DNA from: Agrobacterium tumefaciens | GTDB taxonomy: Bacteria; Pseudomonadota; Alphaproteobacteria; Rhizobiales; Rhizobiaceae | Assembly (NCBI RefSeq): GCF_009649785.1 | Contig: NZ_WJOK01000008.1 | Span: forward strand, 1-64,000 | Direction of reading: 5' to 3' | DNA: 64,000 nucleotides | Part shown: in pieces, positions 44,125-52,818 of the stretch | Position numbering within the stretch: the first letter of the stretch is position 1 | Layout: each line of letters begins with the position of its first letter | Program-made: the position numbers and the translations under genes | The notes under the pieces: generated by a model | Databases searched by the model: none | What the model was told of the DNA's origin: nothing | Seen by the model: only the letters and a program-made list of their open reading frames with translations

Positions 44125-44157
44125 ACCGGAAAAAACTCTTCATAAAGGAATGGCTTC

Positions 44158-44991
44158 ATGAATATCATCTCGCAAAATACGGCCTTTGGCGGCATGCAGG
44201 GCGTATTTTCGCACCCATCCGAAACCCTGAAATGCGAGATGACCTTTGCAGTCTATGTGCCGCCGAAGGCGATCAGCGAGCCGTGCCCGGTTCTGTGGTA
44301 TCTTTCCGGCCTCACTTGCACCCACGCCAATGTCATGGAAAAAGGCGAATATCGCCGCATGGCATCCGAACTCGGGCTGATCATCGTTTGCCCGGATACC
44401 AGCCCGCGTGGCAACGATGTGCCTGATGAAGTGACCAACTGGCAAATGGGCAAGGGCGCGGGCTTTTATCTCGACGCCACGCAGGAGCCTTGGTCGGAGC
44501 ACTACCATATGTACAGCTACGTGACGGAAGAGCTGCCAGCCTTCATTGGCCAGCATTTCCGCGCGGATATGAGCCGTCAGGGCATTTTCGGCCATTCGAT
44601 GGGCGGCCATGGTGCCATGACGATTGCGCTTAAGAACCCAGACCGCTTCAAGAGCTGCTCCGCCTTCGCCCCAATCGTCGCCCCCTCCTCTGCCGACTGG
44701 TCCGAACCGGCGCTGGAAAAATATCTCGGAACGGATCGTGCCGCATGGCGGCAATACGACGCCTGCTCGCTGGTCGAAGACGGCGCCCGTTTTCCGGAAT
44801 TCCTGATCGACCAGGGCAAGGCCGACAGTTTCCTCGAAAAAGGCCTGCGTCCCTGGCTGTTCGAAGAGGCGATCAAAGGAACCGATATCGGCCTGACGCT
44901 GCGCATGCACGAGCGTTACGACCACTCCTATTATTTCATCTCCAGCTTCATGGATGACCATCTGAAATGGCATGCCGAGCGACTTGGCTAA
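44158..44991 (+). CDS. fghA: S-formylglutathione hydrolase
   Basis: 277 residues of the esterase D family. Nucleophile Ser in GHSMGGHGA near residue 147, Asp in the region FLIDQGKADSFLE, and catalytic His in YDHSYYFISSF. Hydrolyses S-formylglutathione to formate and glutathione, the last step in glutathione-dependent formaldehyde removal. The partner formaldehyde dehydrogenase is not in this window. Starts 33 bp after the DUF1345 gene, AAAGGA upstream. Confidence 0.93.
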   Translation: MNIISQNTAFGGMQGVFSHPSETLKCEMTFAVYVPPKAISEPCPVLWYLSGLTCTHANVMEKGEYRRMASELGLIIVCPDTSPRGNDVPDEVTNWQMGKGAGFYLDATQEPWSEHYHMYSYVTEELPAFIGQHFRADMSRQGIFGHSMGGHGAMTIALKNPDRFKSCSAFAPIVAPSSADWSEPALEKYLGTDRAAWRQYDACSLVEDGARFPEFLIDQGKADSFLEKGLRPWLFEEAIKGTDIGLTLRMHERYDHSYYFISSFMDDHLKWHAERLG

Positions 44992-45055
44992 GGCTGCGAA
45001 AGGGGAAGCTTAACCTGCGCGGTTTGGATTCGTCCGACATCTTGAACAGCGACGT

Positions 45056-45078
45056 GACGGCGTTTTTAGTACGCCGTC
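45056..45078 (+). terminator. Possible terminator after fghA
   Basis: GACGGCGT (45056-45063) pairs with ACGCCGTC (45071-45078) around a 7-base loop; only a short T stretch follows. It sits between convergent genes. Confidence 0.45.
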
Positions 45079-45099
45079 TTCGCTATGGCTTTCGGAGAT

Positions 45100-45498
45100 T
45101 TATGCATCCAAAGGAATGCGGGCGATGACCTTGATCTCGAAATCGAAGCCCGCGAGCCAGTTCACGCCTATTGCAGTCCAGTTCGGGTAAGGCTTCGTGC
45201 TGAAAATCTGCTGCTTGACGGCCATGATGGTTCCGAACTGTTTTTCGGGGTCCGTATGGAATGTCGTCACGTCGACAATATCATCAAATGTACAGCCCGC
45301 TGCATGCAGCGTGGCTTTGAGATTTTCGAAAGCCAATTGTACCTGACGTTCAAAATCGGGTTCTGGCGTTCCATCGGAAAGGCTGCCCACCTGCCCGGAA
45401 ACGAACAGAAGGTCCCCGGATCGGATAGCCGCCGAATAGCCGTGCTCCTCGTAAAGAGCATGTCTGTTTGCGGGAAAGATTGCTTCGCGCTTCGCCAT
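45100..45498 (-). CDS. RidA (YjgF/UK114) family protein
   Basis: 132 residues. RidA-type proteins deaminate reactive enamines and imines or act in pathway-specific hydrolysis. The family block LFVSGQVG, the central AFENLKATLHAAGCTFDDIVDVTTFH, and the C-terminal PNWTAIGVNWLAGFDFEIKVIARIPL are present. The Arg of the canonical imine-binding site (usually in an R-A-A-V-context) is not evident, so it may be an Rid subfamily other than RidA proper. AGAGAG ribosome site before ATG 45498. Divergent from a TetR gene with an operator array between them. Confidence 0.87.
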   Translation of the reverse strand: MAKREAIFPANRHALYEEHGYSAAIRSGDLLFVSGQVGSLSDGTPEPDFERQVQLAFENLKATLHAAGCTFDDIVDVTTFHTDPEKQFGTIMAVKQQIFSTKPYPNWTAIGVNWLAGFDFEIKVIARIPLDA

Positions 45499-45583
45499 TT
45501 TTAAATCTCTCTTCTTTGTAATCAAGTGCACTCTCTGGGCGGAACGTTACGCTTCGAGCGCTTCACACAACGCCTTATTTGAT

Positions 45584-45646
45584 ATACGGTGCGTATTTGA
45601 ATTTGGTGGCATACGTTCCGTATGTCAACCCGTATACGTCACGTAT
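45584..45646. promoter_or_regulatory. Three-copy operator array between ridA-like and tetR genes
   Basis: Three 13-bp inverted repeats of form ATACG-N3-CGTAT occur at 45584-45596 (spacer GTG), 45611-45623 (TTC) and 45634-45646 (TCA). Starts are 27 and 23 bp apart. They fill the divergent promoter region, so the adjacent TetR protein probably binds them and controls both genes (inference). Confidence 0.75.
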
Positions 45647-45663
45647 GTGAAATTGAGGAGAGT

Positions 45664-46257
45664 ATGGCGAAAAGACGCGCGGAAACGATGGAGGAAAATC
45701 GCGTAAAACTGATCGCGGCTGCACGAAAGATTTTCGCCGAAAAGGGATACTCTTCCGCATCAATGGACGAGTTGACTGCTGAGGTTGGTCTGACGCGTGG
45801 GGCGCTTTATCACAATTTCGGAGATAAGCGTGGGCTGCTGGCGGCGGTGGTCGATCAGATCGATTCTGAAATGGCGTCTCGCGCTCAAGAGATCGGGGCA
45901 TTGGCCGAGGACGATTGGCAAGGTTTGCTCGCCGAGGGCGCCGCCTATATCGAAATGGCGCTTGATCCGGAAGTACAACGCATCGTTCTGCTCGACGGGC
46001 CTGCGGTGTTGGGTGATCCGTCGCAGTGGCCTAGCCAGAGCAGTTGTCTGCATGCGACCAAGCGAACGGTTCAGAGCCTCATCGAACAAGGGGTCATCAA
46101 GTCAGTCGATGCGGAAGCTGCTGCCCGGCTTCTAAGCGGCGCTGCACTTAATGCTGCGCTATGGATCGCCGCCAGTGACGATCCCGTGAGGGTGCTGCCG
46201 AAGGCTGTCGAGGCTTTCCAGTCCATGGCCACCGGCCTTCTTGTGAAACCAGTTTAA
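45664..46257 (+). CDS. TetR-family transcriptional regulator
   Basis: 197 residues. The TetR_N helix-turn-helix is LIAAARKIFAEKGYSSASMDELTAEVGLTRGALYHNFGDK (about residues 16-55), with a ligand-binding helical C-domain. ATG 45664 follows GAGGAG; a longer reading from 45622 adds residues encoded across the operator array. It is the likely ligand-responsive repressor of itself and the divergent RidA gene. Confidence 0.92.
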   Translation: MAKRRAETMEENRVKLIAAARKIFAEKGYSSASMDELTAEVGLTRGALYHNFGDKRGLLAAVVDQIDSEMASRAQEIGALAEDDWQGLLAEGAAYIEMALDPEVQRIVLLDGPAVLGDPSQWPSQSSCLHATKRTVQSLIEQGVIKSVDAEAAARLLSGAALNAALWIAASDDPVRVLPKAVEAFQSMATGLLVKPV

Positions 46258-46281
46258 ACTCTATCTGGAAACCATATTTGT

Positions 46282-46770
46282 TCACGGAAACAACGCCGTC
46301 GCGAGCGTTGTCGGTCCGGGTCGGCTCAGCCGGAACTCGCGGATCACGCGCTCCGCGACGCCGTAAGCGAGATCCTGCTCGATCGACTGATTGTCGAAGC
46401 TGACGACGGTGGCTGTGAATTTGGCCTCGGCGATCACCTCGCCCGTCGCCACGGCGGCCGCACGAACGATGACACGGGCCGATGCCCGTTCTCCAAACAG
46501 GAAGGGGCCGCGGGTGACGGATGCGAGGCGAATGGTCAGCACAACGCGCGGTCTGATTTCGCCGCGTGCCGTCGTTTTGATGGCATTCTGTAGTTGCGCA
46601 TGAATGGATTGCATCAATGCTGGCGCTACATCCGGCCGTGCCGCTACAAAGGCGCCGCGCACATCATAAAGCAGCCGGTCGGCATTGGTCGCCTCCGGTT
46701 CCAGCCTGAAAGACATGAGCGTGAAACACGCCAGCACAACAATGCCAAGGCGTTTCAATCGAGTGTTCAT
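46282..46770 (-). CDS. Exported hypothetical protein
   Basis: 162 residues with an N-terminal hydrophobic signal (residues about 8-22; the VLAC segment might be a lipobox but is atypical). The rest is a mixed alpha-beta domain with the run VLTIRLASVTRGPFLFGERASARVIVRAAA and no recognised domain. Probably periplasmic or envelope-bound. It is the last of the minus-strand run that starts with crcB. Confidence 0.7.
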   Translation of the reverse strand: MNTRLKRLGIVVLACFTLMSFRLEPEATNADRLLYDVRGAFVAARPDVAPALMQSIHAQLQNAIKTTARGEIRPRVVLTIRLASVTRGPFLFGERASARVIVRAAAVATGEVIAEAKFTATVVSFDNQSIEQDLAYGVAERVIREFRLSRPGPTTLATALFP

Positions 46771-46830
46771 GATCTGCGGCTCCCCTAACGTGAGGTAACC
46801 GCATATTCGGTCATCAGGGTTAGAAAAGCG

Positions 46831-47625
46831 TTAAGGCGCGCTCTTCAACGCCTCCAGAACGTTGAGTGCTGCACGCATGTCGATGAGCCTAGTGGCGCGG
46901 CGCTCCAGCGCCTCCTCGTCCTCGCCCCAATGTTCGGCGGTCCAGTCCTCGTCAAGATGAGCCAGCGCCCAGGTTTCCTCCAGCGTCAGCTGCCCTTCCG
47001 CCAGTGCCAGCGCCAGAATGGCGGAGCCGGTCAGCGACGTCATGGTGTGCAGGGCGGCAAGCGCGATCGGCGTATCGTATTTTTTGAGCGTCACGGCAAA
47101 GGCTGCAACGGCTTCCCGAGGCTGATCGCGATGCATGACGCCTTCGACGAGAGTGAAGCGTGCGCCGAGAACATTGGCCGCCCAGTCGATCACCGGATCC
47201 CAATGGTCCGCCTGCCGCGCCACAAGCGCTTCCGGTTGACCTGCGCGGTAGCACAGGAGATCGGAAGAGGAAAAGCGCAGTATGTCCTCGAAAACCGCCT
47301 GGGTATCGCTGGCGATGCCGTCGATGGCGGTGTTCACATGCCGGGAGACCGGCATGACGACCGGGTTCACCACTTCTTTCTGCGCATCCCATTCATCGCG
47401 AAGCAGATCCGCAAGCGCCTTCGATGGCAAGACAAGCGGCTTCTTGGCGGGCGTGCGCAAAGGTTTGCCATCGAGATGGATGGTGAAGCCGCCGTCTTCC
47501 ACGTCAGCAACGGTAACGTCCTTATAGAAACGTTTCGGCAGGGGCCGCTGCATCTGGATTTGGGCGCGAAGGATCGGATCGGGGTGGCTGAGGCCTTCCG
47601 AAAGGTCGTTCAGGAGATCACGCAT
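46831..47625 (-). CDS. ATP12-family F1-ATPase assembly chaperone
   Basis: 264 residues. The N-terminal PKRFYKDVTVADVEDGGFTIHLDGKPLRTPAKKPLVLPS and the LLCYRA region mark the ATP12 family, which helps assemble the F1 alpha subunit in mitochondria and alphaproteobacteria. Cytoplasmic. Starts 30 bp after the HAD phosphatase gene; in alphaproteobacteria this chaperone is often encoded beside HAD and Rlu genes. Confidence 0.92.
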   Translation of the reverse strand: MRDLLNDLSEGLSHPDPILRAQIQMQRPLPKRFYKDVTVADVEDGGFTIHLDGKPLRTPAKKPLVLPSKALADLLRDEWDAQKEVVNPVVMPVSRHVNTAIDGIASDTQAVFEDILRFSSSDLLCYRAGQPEALVARQADHWDPVIDWAANVLGARFTLVEGVMHRDQPREAVAAFAVTLKKYDTPIALAALHTMTSLTGSAILALALAEGQLTLEETWALAHLDEDWTAEHWGEDEEALERRATRLIDMRAALNVLEALKSAP

Positions 47626-47655
47626 GGCACGTCCTCATCAGTCGAATAGAAAGGA

Positions 47656-48324
47656 TCATTCAAGAATATCGGCAGGAACATGGGCCGGAACTTCGCTTGG
47701 ATGGCTGACGACGGCGTCTGCGCCCGCCTTCCAGAGATCATCGACCGAGGCGTAGCCCCAAGCAACGCCGATGGCCTTTGCGCCGGCGGCCTTTGCCATC
47801 TGCATGTCATAGATAGCATCGCCGATGACGACAGTGTCGGCCGGAACCATGCCGGTTTCATGGCAACATTCCATCACCATGGCCGGATGCGGCTTGGAAG
47901 GGCAATCATCCGCCGTGCGCGACACGATGAAATGCTCGGCAAAACCATGCGTTTCGAGAATATGGGTCAACCCGCGACGGCCCTTGCCGGTGACCGCGCC
48001 GATCAGCACCTCATCCCGCCTGGCGAGCGTGTCGATTAAGGGCGCGATACCGTCGAACAGCGGCTCGATCATGCCAGGTCGGGCGCGGATCGGGTGATAG
48101 ATTTCCCGATAGCGCTCAGTCATCGCGCGCGCCTCGTCATCCACATGCGCCTTACCGAGCATGCGGGCGATGGCGATGTCGAGCGTCAGGCCGATAATTG
48201 CCTTGGTCTGCGCAATATCAGGCCGTGGCTTTCCGAAATCGGCAAAGGTATCGACCATGACGGCATGGATAAGGCCGGCGCTGTCGACCAGCGTGCCGTC
48301 ACAATCGAAAAGAACGAGTTTCAT
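47656..48324 (-). CDS. HAD-family hydrolase (phosphoglycolate phosphatase-like)
   Basis: 222 residues. HAD motif I LFDCDGTLVDS at the start, motif II Thr in AVTGKGRRG, Lys in CPSKPHP, and motif IV VIGDAIYDMQMAKAAG. The subfamily resembles Gph-type phosphatases; substrate not assignable. Seven bases after the Rlu gene, coupled. Confidence 0.9.
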   Translation of the reverse strand: MKLVLFDCDGTLVDSAGLIHAVMVDTFADFGKPRPDIAQTKAIIGLTLDIAIARMLGKAHVDDEARAMTERYREIYHPIRARPGMIEPLFDGIAPLIDTLARRDEVLIGAVTGKGRRGLTHILETHGFAEHFIVSRTADDCPSKPHPAMVMECCHETGMVPADTVVIGDAIYDMQMAKAAGAKAIGVAWGYASVDDLWKAGADAVVSHPSEVPAHVPADILE

Positions 48325-48330
48325 CTGATA

Positions 48331-49320
48331 TCAGCCTTCCCTGTCGCCATCGGCCACGTCGAGGCCGAGCAGGTTCCAAGTCTGTACCATATGCGGTGGC
48401 AAAGGCGCGCTGACGCGAAGCCGGCCGCCATTCGGGTGCGGAATGTCGATATGGCGTGCATGCAGGTGCAGACGCTTTTGTACACCGCCCGGAAAATCCC
48501 AGTTCGGATCATCGATGTAATATTTCGGATCGCCGATGATCGGGTGCCCCATATGCAGTGCGTGAACGCGCAGCTGGTGGGTACGGCCGGTATAGGGCTC
48601 CATTTCCAGCCAGGCGAGGTTCTGCGCAGCGGTATCGATGACACGGTAATAGGAAATGGCGTGATCTGCCCCCTCCTCGCCGTGCTTGGCAATGCGCATG
48701 CGGTCGCCGTCGGGGGTCTGCTCCTTGACCAGCCAGGTGGAAATCTTGTCCTGATGCTTGCGCGGTACGCCGCGAACCAGCGCCCAATAGGTCTTCTTGG
48801 TATCGCGCTCGCGGAAAGCGGCCGTCAGCTTCTGTGCAGCACCTCGGGTGCGGGCCACTACCAGCACGCCCGACGTGTCACGGTCCAGACGGTGCACCAG
48901 ACGCGGCTTTTCGCCCTTCGGGCTGGTCCACGCTTCCAGAAGCCCGTCGATGTGACGGTTGACGCCCGAGCCGCCCTGCACGGCAATGCCGGCCGGCTTG
49001 TTGAACACCAGAACCTTGTCGTCCTCATGCAGCAGCATGCGCGCCAGAAGTTCACCGTCTGCCGAATGTTTGAGGTCCCTGGATCCGATCGGTCCGCTTT
49101 TGACCTTGAGGTCGGAATCAACAGGCGGCACACGCACCATCTGTCCCGGCTGCACCCGTGCGTCCGTCTTCACCCGGCCGCCGTCCACACGCACCTGTCC
49201 GGAGCGCAGAAGCTTTTGCAGCTGCCCGAACCCCAGACCCGGATAGTGAATCTTGAACCAGCGATCGAGGCGCATACCGGCCTCGTCGGCCTCGACCTTG
49301 ATATGCTCGATACCTGCCAT
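48331..49320 (-). CDS. RluC/RluD-family 23S rRNA pseudouridine synthase
   Basis: 329 residues with an N-terminal S4 domain (RLDRWFKIHYPGLGFGQLQKLLRSGQVRV) and the catalytic domain with HRLDRDTSGVLVVA containing the Asp nucleophile, then KKTYWALVRG and GRTHQLRVH. It isomerises specific uridines in 23S rRNA; which ones cannot be told. Upstream is crcB, downstream the HAD gene. Confidence 0.92.
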   Translation of the reverse strand: MAGIEHIKVEADEAGMRLDRWFKIHYPGLGFGQLQKLLRSGQVRVDGGRVKTDARVQPGQMVRVPPVDSDLKVKSGPIGSRDLKHSADGELLARMLLHEDDKVLVFNKPAGIAVQGGSGVNRHIDGLLEAWTSPKGEKPRLVHRLDRDTSGVLVVARTRGAAQKLTAAFRERDTKKTYWALVRGVPRKHQDKISTWLVKEQTPDGDRMRIAKHGEEGADHAISYYRVIDTAAQNLAWLEMEPYTGRTHQLRVHALHMGHPIIGDPKYYIDDPNWDFPGGVQKRLHLHARHIDIPHPNGGRLRVSAPLPPHMVQTWNLLGLDVADGDREG

Positions 49321-49386
49321 GAAATTTCCAGTCTCTCTGTCTTGATCGCGCGCCCTGTTATCCGGCGCACCGTTTGGAGCAAGCCT

Positions 49387-49764
49387 TTAGAACAAACTGC
49401 GGCCCAAGGCCAGCCCGGCGAAAACCGCCGCGATGGAAACCACCAGGCTTGCCGTGATGTAAACCGCCGAAAGGCCGAGCGCGCCGCGTTCGAAAAGCGC
49501 TACCGCATCCAGCGAGAAGGACGAAAAGGTGGTGAAGCCACCGAGAACGCCGGTGACCAGAAACAGGCGCATCTCCATGGACGCGTTCAGCCGCCTTGCA
49601 ACAAGCTCAACCAGGAAACCGATGAGAAAGGATCCGACCACATTCACCGCAAGCGTTCCCCAAGGGAAAGTCATACCCACAAGGCGCACACTCAACAGAC
49701 CGACGAGATAGCGGAAAACCGAACCGATTGCGCCGCCTGCTGCGACAAGAGCGATATTCAGCAT
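49387..49764 (-). CDS. crcB: Fluoride channel CrcB/Fluc
   Basis: 125 residues, the usual length, with four transmembrane helices. The family motifs GGAIGSVFRYLVG, TLAVNVVGSFLIGFLVE and GVLGGFTTFSSFSLD (the Phe-box and the central Thr/Phe region) are present. Passively exports fluoride as a dual-topology dimer. ATG 49764 with GGAGA upstream; a longer reading to 49887 adds a 41-residue unconserved leader. No fluoride riboswitch was evident upstream. Confidence 0.94.
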   Translation of the reverse strand: MLNIALVAAGGAIGSVFRYLVGLLSVRLVGMTFPWGTLAVNVVGSFLIGFLVELVARRLNASMEMRLFLVTGVLGGFTTFSSFSLDAVALFERGALGLSAVYITASLVVSIAAVFAGLALGRSLF

Positions 49765-49966
49765 TTGGGGAATGTCTCCGGAGAAATACCCGACGGGTCT
49801 GTTGAAGACGTTTTCTAGAACATAGCCACGGGTGGTGAAACCCCCTCGTCCCGACCTTTTTTCGATTAAAACTCGATTAAATTGCACGTCCGCGATTTAG
49901 GCTTCCAACAAGACGCAGCTGCTAATCTGCGGTTTTACGGGTCGGCGAAGGATGGCCGGAGGTTGG

Positions 49967-50257
49967 ATGACACAGGTTCTTTCCGTTTCTGCAAACACTG
50001 CGGCCTACGCACTGGAGGCCGTGAAGCCGTCGCAGCGTGTTTCGCGCAGAAGCGAGGTTGAGGAAGCCATTCACGAATTGGCGCGCAAGGCCGAACAGGG
50101 AGACGATTTCCAGTTGAGAGCCTTGCTCACCGCCATCAAGCCGCCGGCCTTGACCCTCTATTTCCTGACAAGCGCCAGCCATCGCAACGCCCCCCAGACA
50201 ACACTCGATCAGGCCGTGCAGGCCTACGAGGAAAACCAATCCAATAAAAACTCATAA
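49967..50257 (+). CDS. Small hypothetical protein
   Basis: 96 residues, soluble, with a charged helical middle (RRSEVEEAIHELARKAEQGDDFQLRALL) and Gln/Asn-rich C-terminus. No domain recognised. ATG 49967 has GGAGG five bases upstream, which is why it was preferred over the ATG at 49952. Divergent from crcB and separated from the cupredoxin gene by 119 bp. Confidence 0.6.
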   Translation: MTQVLSVSANTAAYALEAVKPSQRVSRRSEVEEAIHELARKAEQGDDFQLRALLTAIKPPALTLYFLTSASHRNAPQTTLDQAVQAYEENQSNKNS

Positions 50258-50376
50258 TATCAATTCTATATCCATACTTATTAAATCGATTTATAAGTTT
50301 TTTAGTGCGCATTTCGCCCGTTCAGGTTGTTGTCAGATTCAAATTTTAGTCCTTCGGTACCAACTGGAGGAAGATC

Positions 50377-50805
50377 ATGATTTCTATTGCCCGTCACGTC
50401 ACAGCCACCACGATCGCGCTCCTTGTTTCGGCGCCGGCTTTCGCGGCCACGACCATCAAGGTCACCGAAGGCGGTGAAGGTGGCGGACCAATGACACTCG
50501 TGATGGACCAGACGACGGTCAAAGCCGGTGAAGCCGTGTTTCATGTGCATAACGATGCCATGAGCGAGCAGCACGAAATGGTGCTCGTCAAGCTGAAGTC
50601 TGCAGACGAAAAAATACCGCTCAATACCGCGAAACACCGTGTCGATGAAAAACAGCTTAAAAGTCTTGGCGAAGTGGCCGACCTGAAGCCCGGCGGCGAT
50701 GGTCAGCTCAAGGCAAAGCTTACGCCCGGCACATATCTCCTCTTATGCAACATAAAAGGTCACTACGAAGCGGGTATGCAGGCCAAGCTGACTGTTACAA
50801 AATAA
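50377..50805 (+). CDS. Exported cupredoxin-like copper protein
   Basis: 142 residues with a Sec signal peptide (cleavage near AFAA, residue 23) and a plastocyanin/azurin-like fold. Copper ligands are suggested by a His in the SEQHEM segment and by the C-terminal loop CNIKGHYEAGM (Cys, His, Met). It probably moves electrons or carries copper in the periplasm. Beside a convergent YcnI-PCuAC gene, it belongs to a copper-handling group. Followed by a strong terminator. Confidence 0.88.
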   Translation: MISIARHVTATTIALLVSAPAFAATTIKVTEGGEGGGPMTLVMDQTTVKAGEAVFHVHNDAMSEQHEMVLVKLKSADEKIPLNTAKHRVDEKQLKSLGEVADLKPGGDGQLKAKLTPGTYLLLCNIKGHYEAGMQAKLTVTK

Positions 50806-50822
50806 TATTGGTCGAACAAGCT

Positions 50823-50864
50823 GAGGCTGCCGGATGAGTATTGCGTTCCGGCAGCCTCTTTTTT
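50823..50864. terminator. Strong terminator between the cupredoxin and convergent copper gene
   Basis: GAGGCTGCCGGA pairs exactly with TCCGGCAGCCTC (12 bp) around a 12-base loop, followed by TTTTTTGCG on the plus strand. Probably bidirectional. Confidence 0.85.
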
Positions 50865-50867
50865 GCG

Positions 50868-51857
50868 TCAGTTGTGCTGGTGAGCGTTCTTGTCGTCACC
50901 ACCCTTGGCCGAGCCTGCGGAAAGCACAATCTCGACCTTGCCAGCCTTTTCAAAGATCAGCGTCACCGGCACCTTGTCGCCTTCGGCAAACGGCTTCTTC
51001 ACGTTGAAGAACATCATGTGCAGGCCGCCGGGCTTCAGTTCCACTGTCTCACCGGCGGGAATGACGATGCCGTCATCCAGCTTGCGCATTTTCATGACGT
51101 CGTTGACCATGGCCATTTCGTGAATTTCCGCGCGGCCGGCGGCGGAGGATTCGACGCCGATCAGCTTGTCGTCGCTGGAACCGGTATTCTTGATCGTCAC
51201 ATAACCGCCGCCCACGGGCTGACCGGGCAGCATGGCCTTTGTCGCGCCAGCCGAGAGCTCGAGACTGCCAGCCTTCACCACGTCCATATCCATATCCATG
51301 GCCATAGCGGAATGATCATGCCCGCCGGCATGGGCTTTTGCGGTAACGCGGATGGTCGGCGCCGGGCTTTTCAGCGAATGCGGATCGACGCCTGCGGCCG
51401 CCACCTCGTCCCAGGAAACCTTGCCTTTGTCGCCGCAAAGCTGCGTCACCTTGAAGGGAAGATCCTGCCCGGCCTCTATGCCGGAGATTTTTCCCTGAAC
51501 GGCAAAGGTGTCATAGAATTCATCCGGCAGATTGCCGCCCTTCCAGCGGATTTCGACCGCGCCGCTTTTGATGTCCTTTCCGTGGTTCTTGTAGGCTTTC
51601 TGATAGTCGCCCTTGATGACCTCAAGGTCCCAACCGGCCTTGGGCTGCGGCTTGGCAGTGATGAAGCCTTCCGGCAGCTTGATCTGCACTTCTGTGGTGG
51701 CAAGTCCGCCATCGCAGCCATGCGGCACCTGAAGTGCGGCAACGATGGTGCTTTCCTGTTCGGCCGAACCGTCAACGAAGGTCGTATGGGCGAAGGCCTG
51801 CGCCGTGTAGACGGAGGCGACGAACAGGGTGCAGGTGATGATCTTGGTGGTTTTCAT
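50868..51857 (-). CDS. YcnI (DUF1775)-PCu(A)C fusion protein, copper chaperone
   Basis: 329 residues, signal peptide with cleavage near AQAFA, so the mature protein begins HTTF with a His able to bind copper at the N-terminus, as in YcnI. The DUF1775 domain covers about residues 24-170; then a His/Met-rich linker (GGHDHSAMAMDMDMD) and a PCu(A)C domain with HEMAM and LHMMFFN methionine/histidine sites. Both domains deliver copper, for example to cytochrome oxidase. ATG 51857 follows AAGGAC. The C-terminus also ends in a His-containing tail (KNAHQHN). Confidence 0.9.
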   Translation of the reverse strand: MKTTKIITCTLFVASVYTAQAFAHTTFVDGSAEQESTIVAALQVPHGCDGGLATTEVQIKLPEGFITAKPQPKAGWDLEVIKGDYQKAYKNHGKDIKSGAVEIRWKGGNLPDEFYDTFAVQGKISGIEAGQDLPFKVTQLCGDKGKVSWDEVAAAGVDPHSLKSPAPTIRVTAKAHAGGHDHSAMAMDMDMDVVKAGSLELSAGATKAMLPGQPVGGGYVTIKNTGSSDDKLIGVESSAAGRAEIHEMAMVNDVMKMRKLDDGIVIPAGETVELKPGGLHMMFFNVKKPFAEGDKVPVTLIFEKAGKVEIVLSAGSAKGGDDKNAHQHN

Positions 51858-51945
51858 TTGTTTGTCCTTGCGACTGCGGCGCCATTGGCCCGGGCAGCTG
51901 CTCCGTGCCGCCACCCGGCGGCGATGATCCTGTGAAACGAAGAGA

Positions 51946-52368
51946 TCAGGCGGACAGGGTTGGCGGGCCGCGTGCGGACGGTTTGCGGATCGTCTGGACC
52001 GAGTGAAAGCCCCATTCCGCGGTCAGGCGATTGTCGAGCCAGGCGAATTCCGTCCTCAGCCAGCCGGCCGCATCGGGCACCGGCAAGAGAATGGACGAGG
52101 CCAGCAGGCAGGCCTCGCAAAACAGGATCGCATCGCTTGAATGGGCGGGGCCGTCATTGGGGTGCGAGACATTTACCCCGCCGCTGTGGCCTAGGCAGAT
52201 TTCGGCAAAGGTGCCGTCCGGCAGCCGGTAGCTCTCATCCAGAAGAACGGCAGGTGCCGCGGCGAGCGCGGGCTTGTGGGCAAAACCAAGCGACAACATC
52301 AAAAGCGCGCAGAAAATGCGAAGCATTTTCTCCACTCTTGTCAGCGGTCGTTTTCGATTTGCGTCCAT
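51946..52368 (-). CDS. DUF2946-like small exported protein
   Basis: 140 residues with a hydrophobic signal (about residues 18-36; a second Met at residue 15 could be the true start, 52326). The block FCEACLLASSILLP and the C-terminal RGPPTLSA resemble DUF2946 proteins, often found beside copper or cobalt/nickel genes. Probably periplasmic metal-related. Divergent from the DUF3008 gene and placed 88 bp upstream of the YcnI-PCuAC gene on the same strand, so likely one operon. Confidence 0.7.
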   Translation of the reverse strand: MDANRKRPLTRVEKMLRIFCALLMLSLGFAHKPALAAAPAVLLDESYRLPDGTFAEICLGHSGGVNVSHPNDGPAHSSDAILFCEACLLASSILLPVPDAAGWLRTEFAWLDNRLTAEWGFHSVQTIRKPSARGPPTLSA

Positions 52369-52499
52369 CTTCTGGCGATACCCCTCTTTCTTTCCGATTT
52401 CAAAGGGGAAATTTGCCGCAGGCCCAACCGCTCAAAGGAACAATCGATACAGGGCGGCATTTCCTTTCCAATACGGATCGTTTCGGAAGGAGTACCGAC

Positions 52500-52685
52500 A
52501 TGCCAGCCAAATCGAAAGCCCAGCAGAAAGCCGCAGGTGCGGCGCTGGCCGCCAAACGCGGTGAAGTCAAGAAATCCAGTTTACAAGGTGCTTCAAAAAG
52601 CATGGAGAAGTCCATGACAGAAAAGGAACTTGATGAACTGGCGTCGACAAAGCGCAAGGGTCTGCCGGAGAAAAAATCAGACTGA
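52500..52685 (+). CDS. DUF3008-family small basic protein
   Basis: 61 residues, very Lys/Ala-rich: AKSKAQQKAAGAALAAKRGE near the start then MTEKELDELASTKRKGLPEKK. Small proteins of this kind are conserved in many proteobacteria; function unknown, possibly nucleic-acid-binding given the charge. GGAAGGAG ribosome site is excellent. Confidence 0.85.
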   Translation: MPAKSKAQQKAAGAALAAKRGEVKKSSLQGASKSMEKSMTEKELDELASTKRKGLPEKKSD

Positions 52686-52818
52686 CGGCACGCTTCATGC
52701 TTGGAACTCGCCGTGTATCTAGCCAGCGATGGCGCAGATGGAGCAAAAATCTGTTCAGATGCGTCATTTCGTCCTTGCCAATGACCGGGCTTCGAAGATA
52801 ATGAGCCTCGCATCATCG

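Noticed and set aside
48094..49818. 574-residue plus-strand open frame
   Set aside because: Runs antisense through the HAD, Rlu and crcB genes; composition and lack of domains show it is a shadow.
49765..49887. Possible fluoride riboswitch before crcB
   Set aside because: The conserved blocks of the crcB motif are not readable in the minus-strand leader.
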